A stretch of 64,000 nt of DNA, from assembly GCA_038243635.1 (NCBI GenBank), contig JBBSQW010000016.1, positions 1-64,000 on the forward strand. Reading direction: 5' to 3'. Source of the DNA: Pseudopedobacter sp038243635. GTDB lineage: Bacteria > Bacteroidota > Bacteroidia > Sphingobacteriales > Sphingobacteriaceae. This document shows positions 1 through 7,662 of the stretch, piece after piece. The translations under genes and the position numbers were made by a program. Numbering within the stretch: position 1 is the stretch's first letter; every line of letters starts with the position of its first letter. Below the pieces are notes generated by a model that had not been told where the DNA came from, did no database searches, and worked only from the letters and a program-made list of their open reading frames with translations.

Positions 1-137
1 ATATGTTGGTGGTTGATGTGTGCAAAAATGAAAAAAACTATAAAGTTGGCGATTTAATAAGTTTTAGGCTTAAATATATGGGCGTTTTAGGGATGATGAA
101 TTCTAATTATATCGATAAAATGGTGGTTGAAGATTAA
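1..137 (+). CDS. C-terminal end of a PLP-dependent alanine/ornithine racemase-like protein (partial)
   Basis: The frame is open from the window edge to the TAA at 135-137 and gives about 44 residues. The stretch with VVDV, then YKVGDLISFRL, then a Gly/Met-rich segment and a final SNYIDK resembles the C-terminal beta-barrel end of the alanine/ornithine racemase family (YhfX-like), where a 'kvGDei.F..nYgaLl..m.spYv.K' ending is usual. The catalytic lysine and PLP site lie outside the window, so the family assignment rests on the tail only. The gene is followed after 10 bp by the converging DUF1801/YdeI pseudogene. Confidence 0.45.
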   Translation, partial: MLVVDVCKNEKNYKVGDLISFRLKYMGVLGMMNSNYIDKMVVED

Positions 138-146
138 ATTGGTGAA

Positions 147-724
147 TCAATCATTTAAACCTTTTCCATCCATAATTTGAGGAATAGACTTTTCAACCCT
201 CGTTTCGCGAGTCTTAGCTTGTTTGGGCTGTGAAAAGAAAAGATTGTAAGCTCGTTGCCTTCCCGGAGTTAATGCTTCGAAAGCTAATTTTAAAGCTTTA
301 TTTTGATCTAGCTTGTTTTGAAATTCTGCGGGAAATACTAAATCAATATGTTTTTTTAATGCTACTTTTAAACCTGCTTTTTCAATTTCAATAGCTCCAA
401 AAATATAGGTTTTTAACGTTTTTTCGGATGCTAAAACTTCTTCTAGATTAGTGAATCTTATTTGGTGAGCGGCCTGTACGTTTTCCGTCTGTTGTATTAA
501 AACCTTATTTGTATCGGCTAACAAAGCACCTTTGAAAAACAAAACAGCGCAGTATTCTTTAAATCCATGAATTAAAACCACATTTCCGTTGTTGAATGTA
601 TAACAAGGCTTTCCCCTTTAATATCTTCCACCAAAGCACATTCGAGAATAATTGATCTCAATTTCTCAGTTTCTGGTTTCCAGTTTTTAGCTTTGTCTAA
701 AAATTTGTCAACTTTTGGATTCAT
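147..724 (-). pseudogene. DUF1801/YdeI-family protein, frameshifted
   Basis: The natural start is the ATG at 722-724, giving MNPKVDKFLDKAKNW and on to ALVEDIK. The frame then breaks near 617 and resumes one frame over as GKPCYTFNNGNVVLIHGFKEYC, the usual DUF1801 core, followed by the C-terminal YdeI/OmpD-associated region with the RQRAYNLFFSQPKQAKTRE part. Family members normally read IKWG at the break. Here the coding strand has ATTAAAGGGGAAAG where ATTAAATGGGGAAAG is expected, so one T is missing. The 434-bp downstream part alone (start at 581) could give 144 residues but would lack the N-terminal third. The function of the family is poorly known. A sequencing error next to the G run is the alternative to a real mutation. 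Confidence 0.75.
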
Positions 725-825
725 TGGAGTAATGTGTTGGGTTTCTAAGGGGTTTTTTAGAAAGAGAGCTCAGAAAAAGCCAACCAGACTACGTTCTACG
801 ATCTGGTTGGTAAATTCGTTACAAC

Positions 826-1212
826 TTATCCTAACATCGCTGTTATTTCAATTTCGATTAAAATATCTGGATCAATTAGTTTCGATACCTCAACCATTGT
901 GGTAACTGGCTTAATTTCTTTGAAAAATAAACCGTGGGCCTTCGCTGCTTCTTCCCATTGGCTAATGTCAGTTAAAAACATACGCGTTCTTACTACGTGT
1001 TCTAAAGAAGCACCAGCATCTTCCAATACTTTGGTTAGTTTGTCTAAAATAGCTTTCGTTTGGTCGTACATGGTGGTTAATTCATTGCCATCCTCATCTT
1101 TTGAAGCTGTTGTACCAGCAATTTCAATAGTGTTACCTACTTTAACCGCTCGGCAGTAACCAATAATATCCTCCCAGGGAGATCCGGACGTAAAATTCTG
1201 TCTGTTGTTCAT
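826..1212 (-). CDS. RidA family protein (YjgF/YER057c/UK114)
   Basis: The protein has 128 residues, the normal length for RidA. These small cytosolic trimers hydrolyse reactive enamine/imine intermediates released by PLP enzymes such as threonine dehydratase. The typical core is visible: an early GYCRAVKVGNTIEIAGTTA strand region, the NEL...YDQTKAILDKL helix, and VVRTRMFLTD, which holds the conserved arginine that binds the carboxylate of the substrate. The C-terminal IEIEITAML is the expected last strand. It is closer to the broader YjgF/RutC-like members than to enteric RidA, so substrate specificity is uncertain. It appears monocistronic. Upstream on the coding strand there is a TATTTTG sequence about 20-30 bp from the start that may be the -7 element. 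Confidence 0.88.
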   Translation of the reverse strand: MNNRQNFTSGSPWEDIIGYCRAVKVGNTIEIAGTTASKDEDGNELTTMYDQTKAILDKLTKVLEDAGASLEHVVRTRMFLTDISQWEEAAKAHGLFFKEIKPVTTMVEVSKLIDPDILIEIEITAMLG

Positions 1213-1519
1213 TTTATTTGATGTGCTGTAAATTAGAGTGCAAAATAGTTTTTTGGATTCGCTTTGTAAAGTATAAAAATCGGCAATTCTTTAAAGTGAT
1301 TTTGAAAGGGTCAATATTGTGACTGGGATTTTTTACGTTTTGATAAAACTGTTATTAGACTACTCATCAAGCTGATAGCTTCGCAAAATCGTGGCATTTA
1401 TTTTGGGCTAGGTTTTGATCTAGTTATTCGGTGTATTAATTAGGATTAAGTGTTGAAAAAATATTTTAATACTAAATAAAAAAACTAGATTTATATTCAA
1501 AAGGTTATAATCTTTATTT
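1213..1519. other. Intergenic region between divergent ridA-like gene and nnr
   Basis: This 307-bp divergent region should hold both promoters. I see no small coding frame, RNA gene or clear repeat in it. It is AT-rich, especially from 1455 to 1519, and there is no ribosome-binding motif before the nnr start. Confidence 0.6.
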
Positions 1520-3013
1520 ATGCTCAAACTATTAACGGCTGCTCAAACGCGTGAAGCAGATAATTTCACCATAAAAAATGAGCCGATTCAACCGGCAGAA
1601 TTAATGGAAAGAGCAGCAAGTGCTTTTACAAGGATTTTTGTTGACAAGTTTCCTGATAGAAAAAAAAGTATTTTAATATTCTGTGGTAAAGGAAACAATG
1701 GTGGCGATGGATTGGTGATTTCTCGTTTGCTTTTTGACGAGGGTTATCATCAAATACAAACGTTCATTGCCGATTTTAGCGAGGAATCAAGCCAAGATTT
1801 TGATTTGAATCTGGAGCGATTGCAGGAAAAAGATGCTTCTATCTTTTACCTTAAACAAGCTACCGATATTGAATTTTTAGAAGCGGACTTTTTGATTGAT
1901 GCCCTTTTAGGTTCGGGTTTAAATAAAGCCTTAGAAGGAGAGTGGCGTAGTTTGATCAAAAAAATTAATCAATTTCCGGGATATAAGATTGCCGTAGATA
2001 TCCCGACAGGAATGCCCTGCGAAGGTGAATTGTTTGATGACGTTATTGTAAAGTCTGATTTTACGATTACTTTTCAACGACCAAAGCTTAATTTTTTGTT
2101 GCCAATTTCCAGCACTTACATTAAAGAATGGAAGGTTGCAAATATTGGCTTGGATGAAAATTTTATACAAAGCACCAGCTCCTCGTTTTATTGGCTATGG
2201 AAAGGTGGTGTACAACGGTTTATTAAAGCTCGCCAACCTTTTGAACATAAAGGTTTACTAGGACATGCCCTGATAGTTGCTGGTAGCGATGACACTATGG
2301 GAGCTGCATTAATAGCTGCCGAAGCTTGTGTTAAATGTGGCGCTGGTTTAACAACGGCCATGATTCCGCACTCTGGTTTACAATCATTAAACACCCGTTT
2401 GCCCGAAGCTATGTTTACGCAACGTGAGCAATATGAAACATTAGATTGGGAGAAATACAAAACCATAGGAATTGGTCCAGGTTTAGGAACAGGTGATGAA
2501 AGTTTATCGCTTTTAAAATCGGTACTCAAAAACTTTAAAAAACCAATGGTGATTGATGCCGATGCGATTAATCTTTTTGGCGAAAATAAGGAACTGATTA
2601 AGCTGGTGCCAGAAAACTCTGTTTTCACACCACACATGAAAGAATTTGACCGATTATTCGGTACGCATGATAGCTGGTGGAAACGTATTGAAACTGCATT
2701 AAAAAAATCTGTCGAACTAAAAGTTTATATCGTTTTGAAAAACAGATATACTATGATTTTTACGCCCGAAGGTGTTTGTTATTTCAACTCGTCTGGTTCG
2801 CCCGCAATGGCAAGCGGTGGGATGGGCGATGCATTAACAGGAATGATTACCAGTATGCTTTCTCAAGGTTACCCCGTTGAACGGGCAGTACAGCTGGCTG
2901 TATTTACCCACGGACTTGTTGGCGAACAACTCGCACAAAAAATGTATGTGGTTCCTGCAAGTGTTTTAATTAAGCAGTTGCCTTACGCTTTAAGGGAATT
3001 TTTTATTAAATAA
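1520..3013 (+). CDS. nnr: Bifunctional NAD(P)H-hydrate repair enzyme (epimerase + ADP-dependent dehydratase)
   Basis: The protein has 497 residues, the usual size for the fused enzyme. It repairs hydrated NADH and NADPH: the epimerase half interconverts R- and S-NAD(P)HX and the dehydratase half removes water from the S form at the cost of ADP. The N-terminal YjeF_N domain (about 1-215) carries the GKGNNGGDG nucleotide-binding loop near residue 58 and VDIPTGMPCEGE. The C-terminal ribokinase-like domain (about 225-497) carries GHALIVAGSDDTMGAA, TPHMKEFDRLFG and ASGGMGDALTGMI, which is the anion-hole and catalytic Asp segment. It is monocistronic and followed by a strong hairpin. Confidence in function is high from domain order. 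Confidence 0.95.
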   Translation: MLKLLTAAQTREADNFTIKNEPIQPAELMERAASAFTRIFVDKFPDRKKSILIFCGKGNNGGDGLVISRLLFDEGYHQIQTFIADFSEESSQDFDLNLERLQEKDASIFYLKQATDIEFLEADFLIDALLGSGLNKALEGEWRSLIKKINQFPGYKIAVDIPTGMPCEGELFDDVIVKSDFTITFQRPKLNFLLPISSTYIKEWKVANIGLDENFIQSTSSSFYWLWKGGVQRFIKARQPFEHKGLLGHALIVAGSDDTMGAALIAAEACVKCGAGLTTAMIPHSGLQSLNTRLPEAMFTQREQYETLDWEKYKTIGIGPGLGTGDESLSLLKSVLKNFKKPMVIDADAINLFGENKELIKLVPENSVFTPHMKEFDRLFGTHDSWWKRIETALKKSVELKVYIVLKNRYTMIFTPEGVCYFNSSGSPAMASGGMGDALTGMITSMLSQGYPVERAVQLAVFTHGLVGEQLAQKMYVVPASVLIKQLPYALREFFIK

Positions 3014-3023
3014 AATGCTAAAA

Positions 3024-3051
3024 AAGAAGCTTCCAAACTTGGAAGCTTCTT
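3024..3051. terminator. Bidirectional terminator between convergent nnr and APC permease
   Basis: A 13-bp perfect stem has arms 3024-3036 and 3039-3051 built around GAAGCTTC and an apparent 2-nt loop, opening to about 4 nt. An A-rich flank on the left serves the minus strand and TATGTTTATT follows on the plus strand. It sits in the 48-bp gap between two convergent stop codons. Confidence 0.8.
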
Positions 3052-3061
3052 ATGTTTATTC

Positions 3062-4576
3062 TTATTCCTCAATCTTTGGTGCAGGTGGATCTTTCGGATC
3101 AACTAAAATACCTTTTTGTAGCAATGAGTGCTTTTTGCTATAGGTAAAGTAGATTACTAAACCTATCAACAACCATATCAATAACCGCAACCAATTAATC
3201 CATCCTAGACCATAAATCATTGATCCACATACAATTATGCCCGCTATCGGTACGTAAGGAACCCAGGGGGTTTTAAATTGTCGTGGTAAGTCGGGGTTAG
3301 TTTTTCTGAGGATAATTACGGCGGCACAAACTAGTATAAAGGCAAATAAAGTTCCTATACTTGTCATATCGCCTACAATATCTCCCGGTACAAAGGCTGC
3401 GAATAAGCCCACTAAAACCAAAATCAATAAATTTGCTTTATAGGGCGTTTTGTATTTCGGATGAAGATCACTGAACATCTTCGGCATTAAACCATCGGCA
3501 CTCATGGCGTAAAATACCCTGGACTGCCCTAAAAGTAAAACCAAAATCACTGAGGAAAACCCAAACAAAATTGCTATCGTGACAGCTTGCCCTAACCAAG
3601 TATAGCCAATCATGTACTTATTAATCACGAATGCTACAGAAGCTTCTCTTCCGGTAGTTCTAAAATCTTCCACTGTTGCAACACCAGTTAATACGTGACC
3701 AAACAAAACGTACAAAATGGTGCAAATTACCAAAGAACCTAATATTCCAATTGGCATATCACGTTTGGGGTTTTTTGCTTCCTGAGCTGTCGTACTTACC
3801 GCATCAAAACCAATGAATGCAAAGAAAACAACACCTGCAGCACCCAAAATTCCCATAATTCCTCCATAATCGTAGGAAATCCCTTTGTCCACATAAGTGG
3901 TTGCTTCGGGAATGTAAGGCGTATGGTTTGCTGGGTTTATAAATCCCCACCCAATCACAATAATTAATATCACTATGGAAACTTTTACTACCACAATAAT
4001 ACCGTTTACCAATGCAGATTCTTGTGTTCCTTTGATCAATAAAAGTGTTAATATCGTTACAATAAATAATGCAGGCAGGTTGATGAAACCGGTATGTAAA
4101 CCGTCTAAACTGGTTTCGAAAGGCGAGTGACTAATTTCATAAGGGATTGGTTTTACCCCAATCACGGTTACGAGTAAGTTGTTTAAATATTCTGTCCAAG
4201 CAATGCCCACCGTAGCCGAACCTACGGCATATTCTAGTATTAAGTCCCAGCCTATAATCCAAGCTACAAATTCGCCCATGGTAGCATAACTATAGGTGTA
4301 AGCACTACCTGCAATTGGGATTGATGAAGAAAGTTCGGCGTAACAAAGGCCAGCCAAAGCACAGCCAACAGATGCTACGATAAAGCCTAAAGTTACCGAA
4401 GGACCAGCATGTTGAGCAGCTGCAGCGGCTGTTCTAACAAATAAGCCTGCGCCAATAATGGCTCCAATGCCAAGTGCAACTAATGACGTTGCGGACAAGG
4501 TTCTCTTAAGACTTTTTTCTGATTCGGCAGCGTCTAATAACAGCTGATTAATTGATTTTTTTATAAATAGACTCAT
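3062..4576 (-). CDS. APC-superfamily amino acid permease
   Basis: The protein has 504 residues and about 12 hydrophobic segments. It is an inner-membrane amino acid/cation symporter or exchanger of the cationic amino acid transporter-like (YfnA/CAT) branch. TM1 has the unwound GIGAIIGAGLFVRT motif near residues 36-49 that binds the substrate backbone in APC transporters, and CYAELSSSIPIAGSAYTY follows in TM2/3. The loop FIGFDAVSTTAQEAKNPKRDMP near the middle is typical of the CAT branch. The C-terminus is a charged, proline-rich tail (ILVDPKDPPAPKIEE). The substrate cannot be read from sequence. No partner genes are adjacent, and it appears to be transcribed alone. Confidence 0.9.
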   Translation of the reverse strand: MSLFIKKSINQLLLDAAESEKSLKRTLSATSLVALGIGAIIGAGLFVRTAAAAAQHAGPSVTLGFIVASVGCALAGLCYAELSSSIPIAGSAYTYSYATMGEFVAWIIGWDLILEYAVGSATVGIAWTEYLNNLLVTVIGVKPIPYEISHSPFETSLDGLHTGFINLPALFIVTILTLLLIKGTQESALVNGIIVVVKVSIVILIIVIGWGFINPANHTPYIPEATTYVDKGISYDYGGIMGILGAAGVVFFAFIGFDAVSTTAQEAKNPKRDMPIGILGSLVICTILYVLFGHVLTGVATVEDFRTTGREASVAFVINKYMIGYTWLGQAVTIAILFGFSSVILVLLLGQSRVFYAMSADGLMPKMFSDLHPKYKTPYKANLLILVLVGLFAAFVPGDIVGDMTSIGTLFAFILVCAAVIILRKTNPDLPRQFKTPWVPYVPIAGIIVCGSMIYGLGWINWLRLLIWLLIGLVIYFTYSKKHSLLQKGILVDPKDPPAPKIEE

Positions 4577-4837
4577 TTTAGGAAGAGGTTTTCTTTAAGA
4601 CTATCACTTGATAATCAACATCTAAAATAAGTTTTAATTCGATAAATTATTTACTTTTTTATCGTTAAAACCATAAAGCAAGACGAGCAGGTTTAACTTA
4701 AATTAGGTCGGAAATACGAATAAATTGATTCGTCTTTATCTTATACAGCTTTGTATGAGAACTTAGCTCTGGTACAGTTACAGACTTCGCATAGCCAAAG
4801 AAAATAAATAAGTACCGAAATGTGTTTTTTTGAAAAC
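4577..4837. other. Intergenic region upstream of APC permease
   Basis: With the terminator at 4838-4872, the gap between the permease and the Nfu gene is 314 bp. It holds the permease promoter region; on the minus strand TATTTTAG at 4622-4629 resembles a -7 element but lacks a clear -33 partner. I see no gene here; the only open frame runs through a terminator and has no family resemblance. Confidence 0.5.
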
Positions 4838-4872
4838 AAAAAAGGGTCCCGAAAACTTCAGAACCCTTTTTT
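4838..4872 (-). terminator. Rho-independent terminator after the Nfu gene
   Basis: The arms AAAAAAGGGT (4838-4847) and ACCCTTTTTT (4863-4872) pair perfectly. On the minus strand the hairpin ends in a T run, just downstream of the Nfu stop codon at 4891. Confidence 0.75.
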
Positions 4873-4890
4873 AAAAATTTGGTTTTTCTG

Positions 4891-5442
4891 CTATAAAGCT
4901 TCAGAAACAACTTCTTTAACTTCAGGTATCATCCTTTGTAATAGGCTTTGTATTCCAGACTTAAGGGTGATTGTAGAAGAAGGGCAACCACTGCAAGAAC
5001 CTCTCAGTTCCACGGTCACAATTCCATCAACATAAGATCTATAAGTTATGGCACCACCGTCTTGTTCAACAGCTGGTCTCACATAATCATTCAAAATTTG
5101 CTGAATTTTGATTTCCGTTTCTGTTCCTTGGAAATCTAAATCTTCTTCCACTTCTTTGTCTTGTACGGCATATTCAGACTCTATAGCTCCTTTTACAAAC
5201 TCCTTCAGTAAAGGTTCAATATCTGCCCAATCTGCGTCTTCGGTTTTGGTAACCGTTACAAAATTACTTGCAAAAAACACACCGTTAACAAAATTGAATT
5301 TATAAAGCTCAGAAGCAAATTTAGAATGCTCTGCACTTTCTCTAGTTGCGAAATCTACACTGCCATTAATTAAAAGCTTATTTACAATAAACTTCATTGT
5401 TGCCGGGTTTGGTGTTGATTCTGTATATACTGTAATATTCAT
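4891..5442 (-). CDS. NifU-family Fe-S scaffold/carrier protein (Nfu type)
   Basis: The protein has 183 residues and carries assembled [4Fe-4S] clusters to target enzymes in the cytosol. The N-terminal Nfu_N domain (about 1-90) begins ITVYTESTPNPATMKFIVNK, the hallmark of that domain. The C-terminal NifU domain (about 105-183) holds LNDYVRPAVEQDGGAI and the cluster-binding CSGCPSS with the two cysteines of the CxxC motif. This Nfu_N + NifU_C arrangement matches the eukaryotic/Bacteroidota Nfu1 type rather than E. coli NfuA, which has a degenerate A-type N-domain. The gene lies 81 bp downstream of purB on the same strand and has its own terminator. Confidence 0.9.
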   Translation of the reverse strand: MNITVYTESTPNPATMKFIVNKLLINGSVDFATRESAEHSKFASELYKFNFVNGVFFASNFVTVTKTEDADWADIEPLLKEFVKGAIESEYAVQDKEVEEDLDFQGTETEIKIQQILNDYVRPAVEQDGGAITYRSYVDGIVTVELRGSCSGCPSSTITLKSGIQSLLQRMIPEVKEVVSEAL

Positions 5443-5523
5443 TTTAATTCTTTTTTTGTAAAAGTACTTATCATTAAGATAAAGTACGCATGCTTAAGCC
5501 TGTTTTTACCTCTTGATGACTTT

Positions 5524-6867
5524 CTAAATACCCGTATAATTTGATGGTGAAATAGCCTTTAGTTCGGCTTTTATACTTTCGCTTACCGCTAAAGTTTCTA
5601 TAAAATCACTCATAACTTGCGCATTTATTTGTGTGTTTGTACGGGTTAAATCCTTTAATGCTTCGTAAGGATTTGGATAATTTTCTCTTCTTAAAACAGT
5701 TTGAATAGCCTCTGCAACTACCGCCCAATTGTTTTCTAAGTCGGCTTGTATTTCTTTTTGGTTTAGTAATAATTTGTTTAATCCCTTTATGGTTGATTTT
5801 AAGGCGATAATTGTATGCGCAATTGGCACTCCAATATTTCTTAAAACGGTAGAGTCGGTTAAGTCACGTTGCATTCTGCTAACTGGTAACTTTGCTGCCA
5901 AATGTTCAAATAGCGCATTTGCGATTCCAATGTTTCCTTCCGAATTTTCAAAATCAATTGGGTTTACCTTGTGTGGCATTGCAGATGACCCTACTTCGCC
6001 CTCTTTAATTTTTTGCTTAAAGTAATTCATGGAAATGTAAGTCCAAAAATCGCGGTTTAAGTCTAAAATAATGTTGTTTATCCGTTTTAAACCATCAAAC
6101 TGAGCTGCCATATAATCATAGTGTTCAATTTGAGTAGTGTTTTGTAAACGTTTTAACTTGAGGCTTTTTTCAACAAAATTGTTTCCAAAATTTTTCCAGT
6201 TGATTAAAGGGAAAGCAACGTGGTGGGCATTGAAGTTTCCGGTAGCTCCACCAAATTTCGCACCGTACGGAATCGCTTTTAAAAGTTCAATCTGGTTGTC
6301 TAATCGTTCAACAAAAACCATAATCTCTTTACCCAAACGTGTAGGTGAAGCTGGTTGACCATGCGTATGAGCAAGCATTGAAACATGCTTCCACTCTTTC
6401 GCTAAGTCGTTTAATATGTTTAGCAACTCTTGCAATTGTGGGTAATAAGTAACCATCATCCCAGCTTTAAAAGAATAAGGAATGGCAGTGTTGTTTATAT
6501 CTTGAGAGGTTAAACCAAAATGGATATATTCTTTATATTCTGATAAGCCTAATTCATCAAATTTTCTTTTGATAAAATATTCTACAGCTTTTACATCGTG
6601 ATTTGTGGTTTTCTCAATTTCCTTTACGGCTAAAATATCATCTTCACTAAGATCGTTAATCGCCAATCTAATTGCATCAAAATTATATTGAGCTAATCCT
6701 TTTAATGCAGGCAATGGCAATTCGCAAAGCGCAATAAAGTACTCAACTTCAACAAAAATTCTGTATTTAATTAAAGCGGCTTCAGAAAAATAAGCACCCA
6801 AATCTGCAGTCTGTTGATGATAGCGTCCGTCTATTGGAGAAATAGCATTTAAAGTCGAAATGTTCAT
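5524..6867 (-). CDS. purB: Adenylosuccinate lyase
   Basis: The protein has 447 residues. It cleaves SAICAR to AICAR and adenylosuccinate to AMP in purine synthesis, in the cytosol, as a homotetramer of the fumarase/aspartase fold. The signature loop SSAMPHKVNPIDFENSEGN lies around residues 288-306 and is the E. coli PurB version. It carries the mobile catalytic serine. THGQPASPTRLGKE near 170 supplies the catalytic His, and TSQDINNTA is in the substrate site. The N-terminus ISPIDGRYH is typical of this group. The family normally ends near 455, so it is full length. A probable promoter -7 box lies 17-24 bp upstream. Confidence 0.96.
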   Translation of the reverse strand: MNISTLNAISPIDGRYHQQTADLGAYFSEAALIKYRIFVEVEYFIALCELPLPALKGLAQYNFDAIRLAINDLSEDDILAVKEIEKTTNHDVKAVEYFIKRKFDELGLSEYKEYIHFGLTSQDINNTAIPYSFKAGMMVTYYPQLQELLNILNDLAKEWKHVSMLAHTHGQPASPTRLGKEIMVFVERLDNQIELLKAIPYGAKFGGATGNFNAHHVAFPLINWKNFGNNFVEKSLKLKRLQNTTQIEHYDYMAAQFDGLKRINNIILDLNRDFWTYISMNYFKQKIKEGEVGSSAMPHKVNPIDFENSEGNIGIANALFEHLAAKLPVSRMQRDLTDSTVLRNIGVPIAHTIIALKSTIKGLNKLLLNQKEIQADLENNWAVVAEAIQTVLRRENYPNPYEALKDLTRTNTQINAQVMSDFIETLAVSESIKAELKAISPSNYTGI

Positions 6868-6883
6868 TGTATGTTTTTGTGTG

Positions 6884-6891
6884 CAAAAATA
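6884..6891 (-). promoter_or_regulatory. Putative -7 element of purB promoter
   Basis: On the minus strand the octamer is TATTTTTG, an exact match to the Bacteroidota TAnnTTTG consensus. A TTTAC about 19 bp upstream could be a weak -33. It implies a very short leader before the ATG at 6867. Confidence 0.45.
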
Positions 6892-6981
6892 CGAAAATGA
6901 GTGGCTTTGTAAACTTTGTTGTTAGGTTTTGTGGGTATTACGCTTAAAACCCCGTAAGGAGCGGCAAATTAATTTCCTTAT

Positions 6982-7022
6982 CTATGGAAACTTTGGAGAT
7001 GATAAAAGTTTCCATAGTTTTA
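6982..7022 (+). promoter_or_regulatory. Promoter of the tetR-tolC-RND operon overlapped by a 13-bp inverted repeat (candidate TetR operator)
   Basis: The arms CTATGGAAACTTT (6982-6994) and AAAGTTTCCATAG (7005-7017) are perfect inverted repeats with a 10-bp spacer. TTG at 6993-6995 and TAGTTTTA at 7015-7022 are separated by 19 bp, which fits a Bacteroidota -33/-7 pair. The left arm therefore covers -33 and the right arm covers the start of -7, the position expected for a repressor site. The start codon of tetR is 19 bp further on. Autorepression by the downstream TetR protein is inferred from position and symmetry. Confidence 0.65.
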
Positions 7023-7041
7023 CGCCGCAATAAAATAGCTG

Positions 7042-7662
7042 ATGGAGAGGGTAGATAATTACATTTTAGATGAGGCAGAGAAGCTTTTTATGAAGTTCGG
7101 AATGCGAAGCGTTACCATGGATGATATCGCTAAACATTTAGGGATTAGTAAAAAAACGATTTACGCAAACTTTAAAGATAAAAATGAGCTGGTGCTAAAT
7201 ATAGTTTCCAATTTGCTGATCAAAGATGAGTGTAACATGAAAGAATGCCAAAGTAAAGCGGTAGATGCTGTTGAGGAGATTTTTTTGATGATGGATGTTT
7301 TAAAGGAGATGTTGGCGTCTATTAATCCAGTTGTTTTTTACGATTTAGAAAAATACCACAACGAGGCTTATAAAATGATGATGAACTTTCATGAAATAAG
7401 TATTTATAATTCGGTAAAAGCAGGTTTAGAGCGAGGCATAGAAGAGAATATTTTCCGGAAAGATATTAATGTTGATATCCTTGCCTCGTCTCGTATAGCG
7501 CATATTGGCTGGGTTTTTCAATCTGATTTAGTACGAAGTGGAAGATATAGTTTATACCAAGTTATCGAAGAAATTACTACGCATTTTCTTTTTGGAGTTT
7601 GCACATTAGGAGGACATATATTAATTAATAATTATACGAACAGAACTAAAGAAATTATATAA
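7042..7662 (+). CDS. TetR/AcrR-family transcriptional regulator of an RND efflux operon
   Basis: The protein has 206 residues. The N-terminal helix-turn-helix domain is clear: ILDEAEKLFMKFGMRSVTMD then DIAKHLGISKKTIYANFKDK (about 8-47), with the recognition helix at SKKTIYANF. The C-terminal ligand-binding domain has no recognised subfamily signature. It is the first gene of the operon and its stop codon directly abuts the start of the TolC gene, so it is co-transcribed with the efflux genes. A palindromic site overlapping the promoter suggests that it represses itself and the operon. The gene is intact although the pump gene it presumably controls is destroyed. Confidence 0.88.
   Translation: MERVDNYILDEAEKLFMKFGMRSVTMDDIAKHLGISKKTIYANFKDKNELVLNIVSNLLIKDECNMKECQSKAVDAVEEIFLMMDVLKEMLASINPVVFYDLEKYHNEAYKMMMNFHEISIYNSVKAGLERGIEENIFRKDINVDILASSRIAHIGWVFQSDLVRSGRYSLYQVIEEITTHFLFGVCTLGGHILINNYTNRTKEII

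Noticed and set aside
4698..4910. Open frame of 70 codons on the minus strand after the Nfu gene
   Set aside because: It crosses the Nfu terminator and overlaps the Nfu 3' end; composition is that of AT-rich non-coding DNA.
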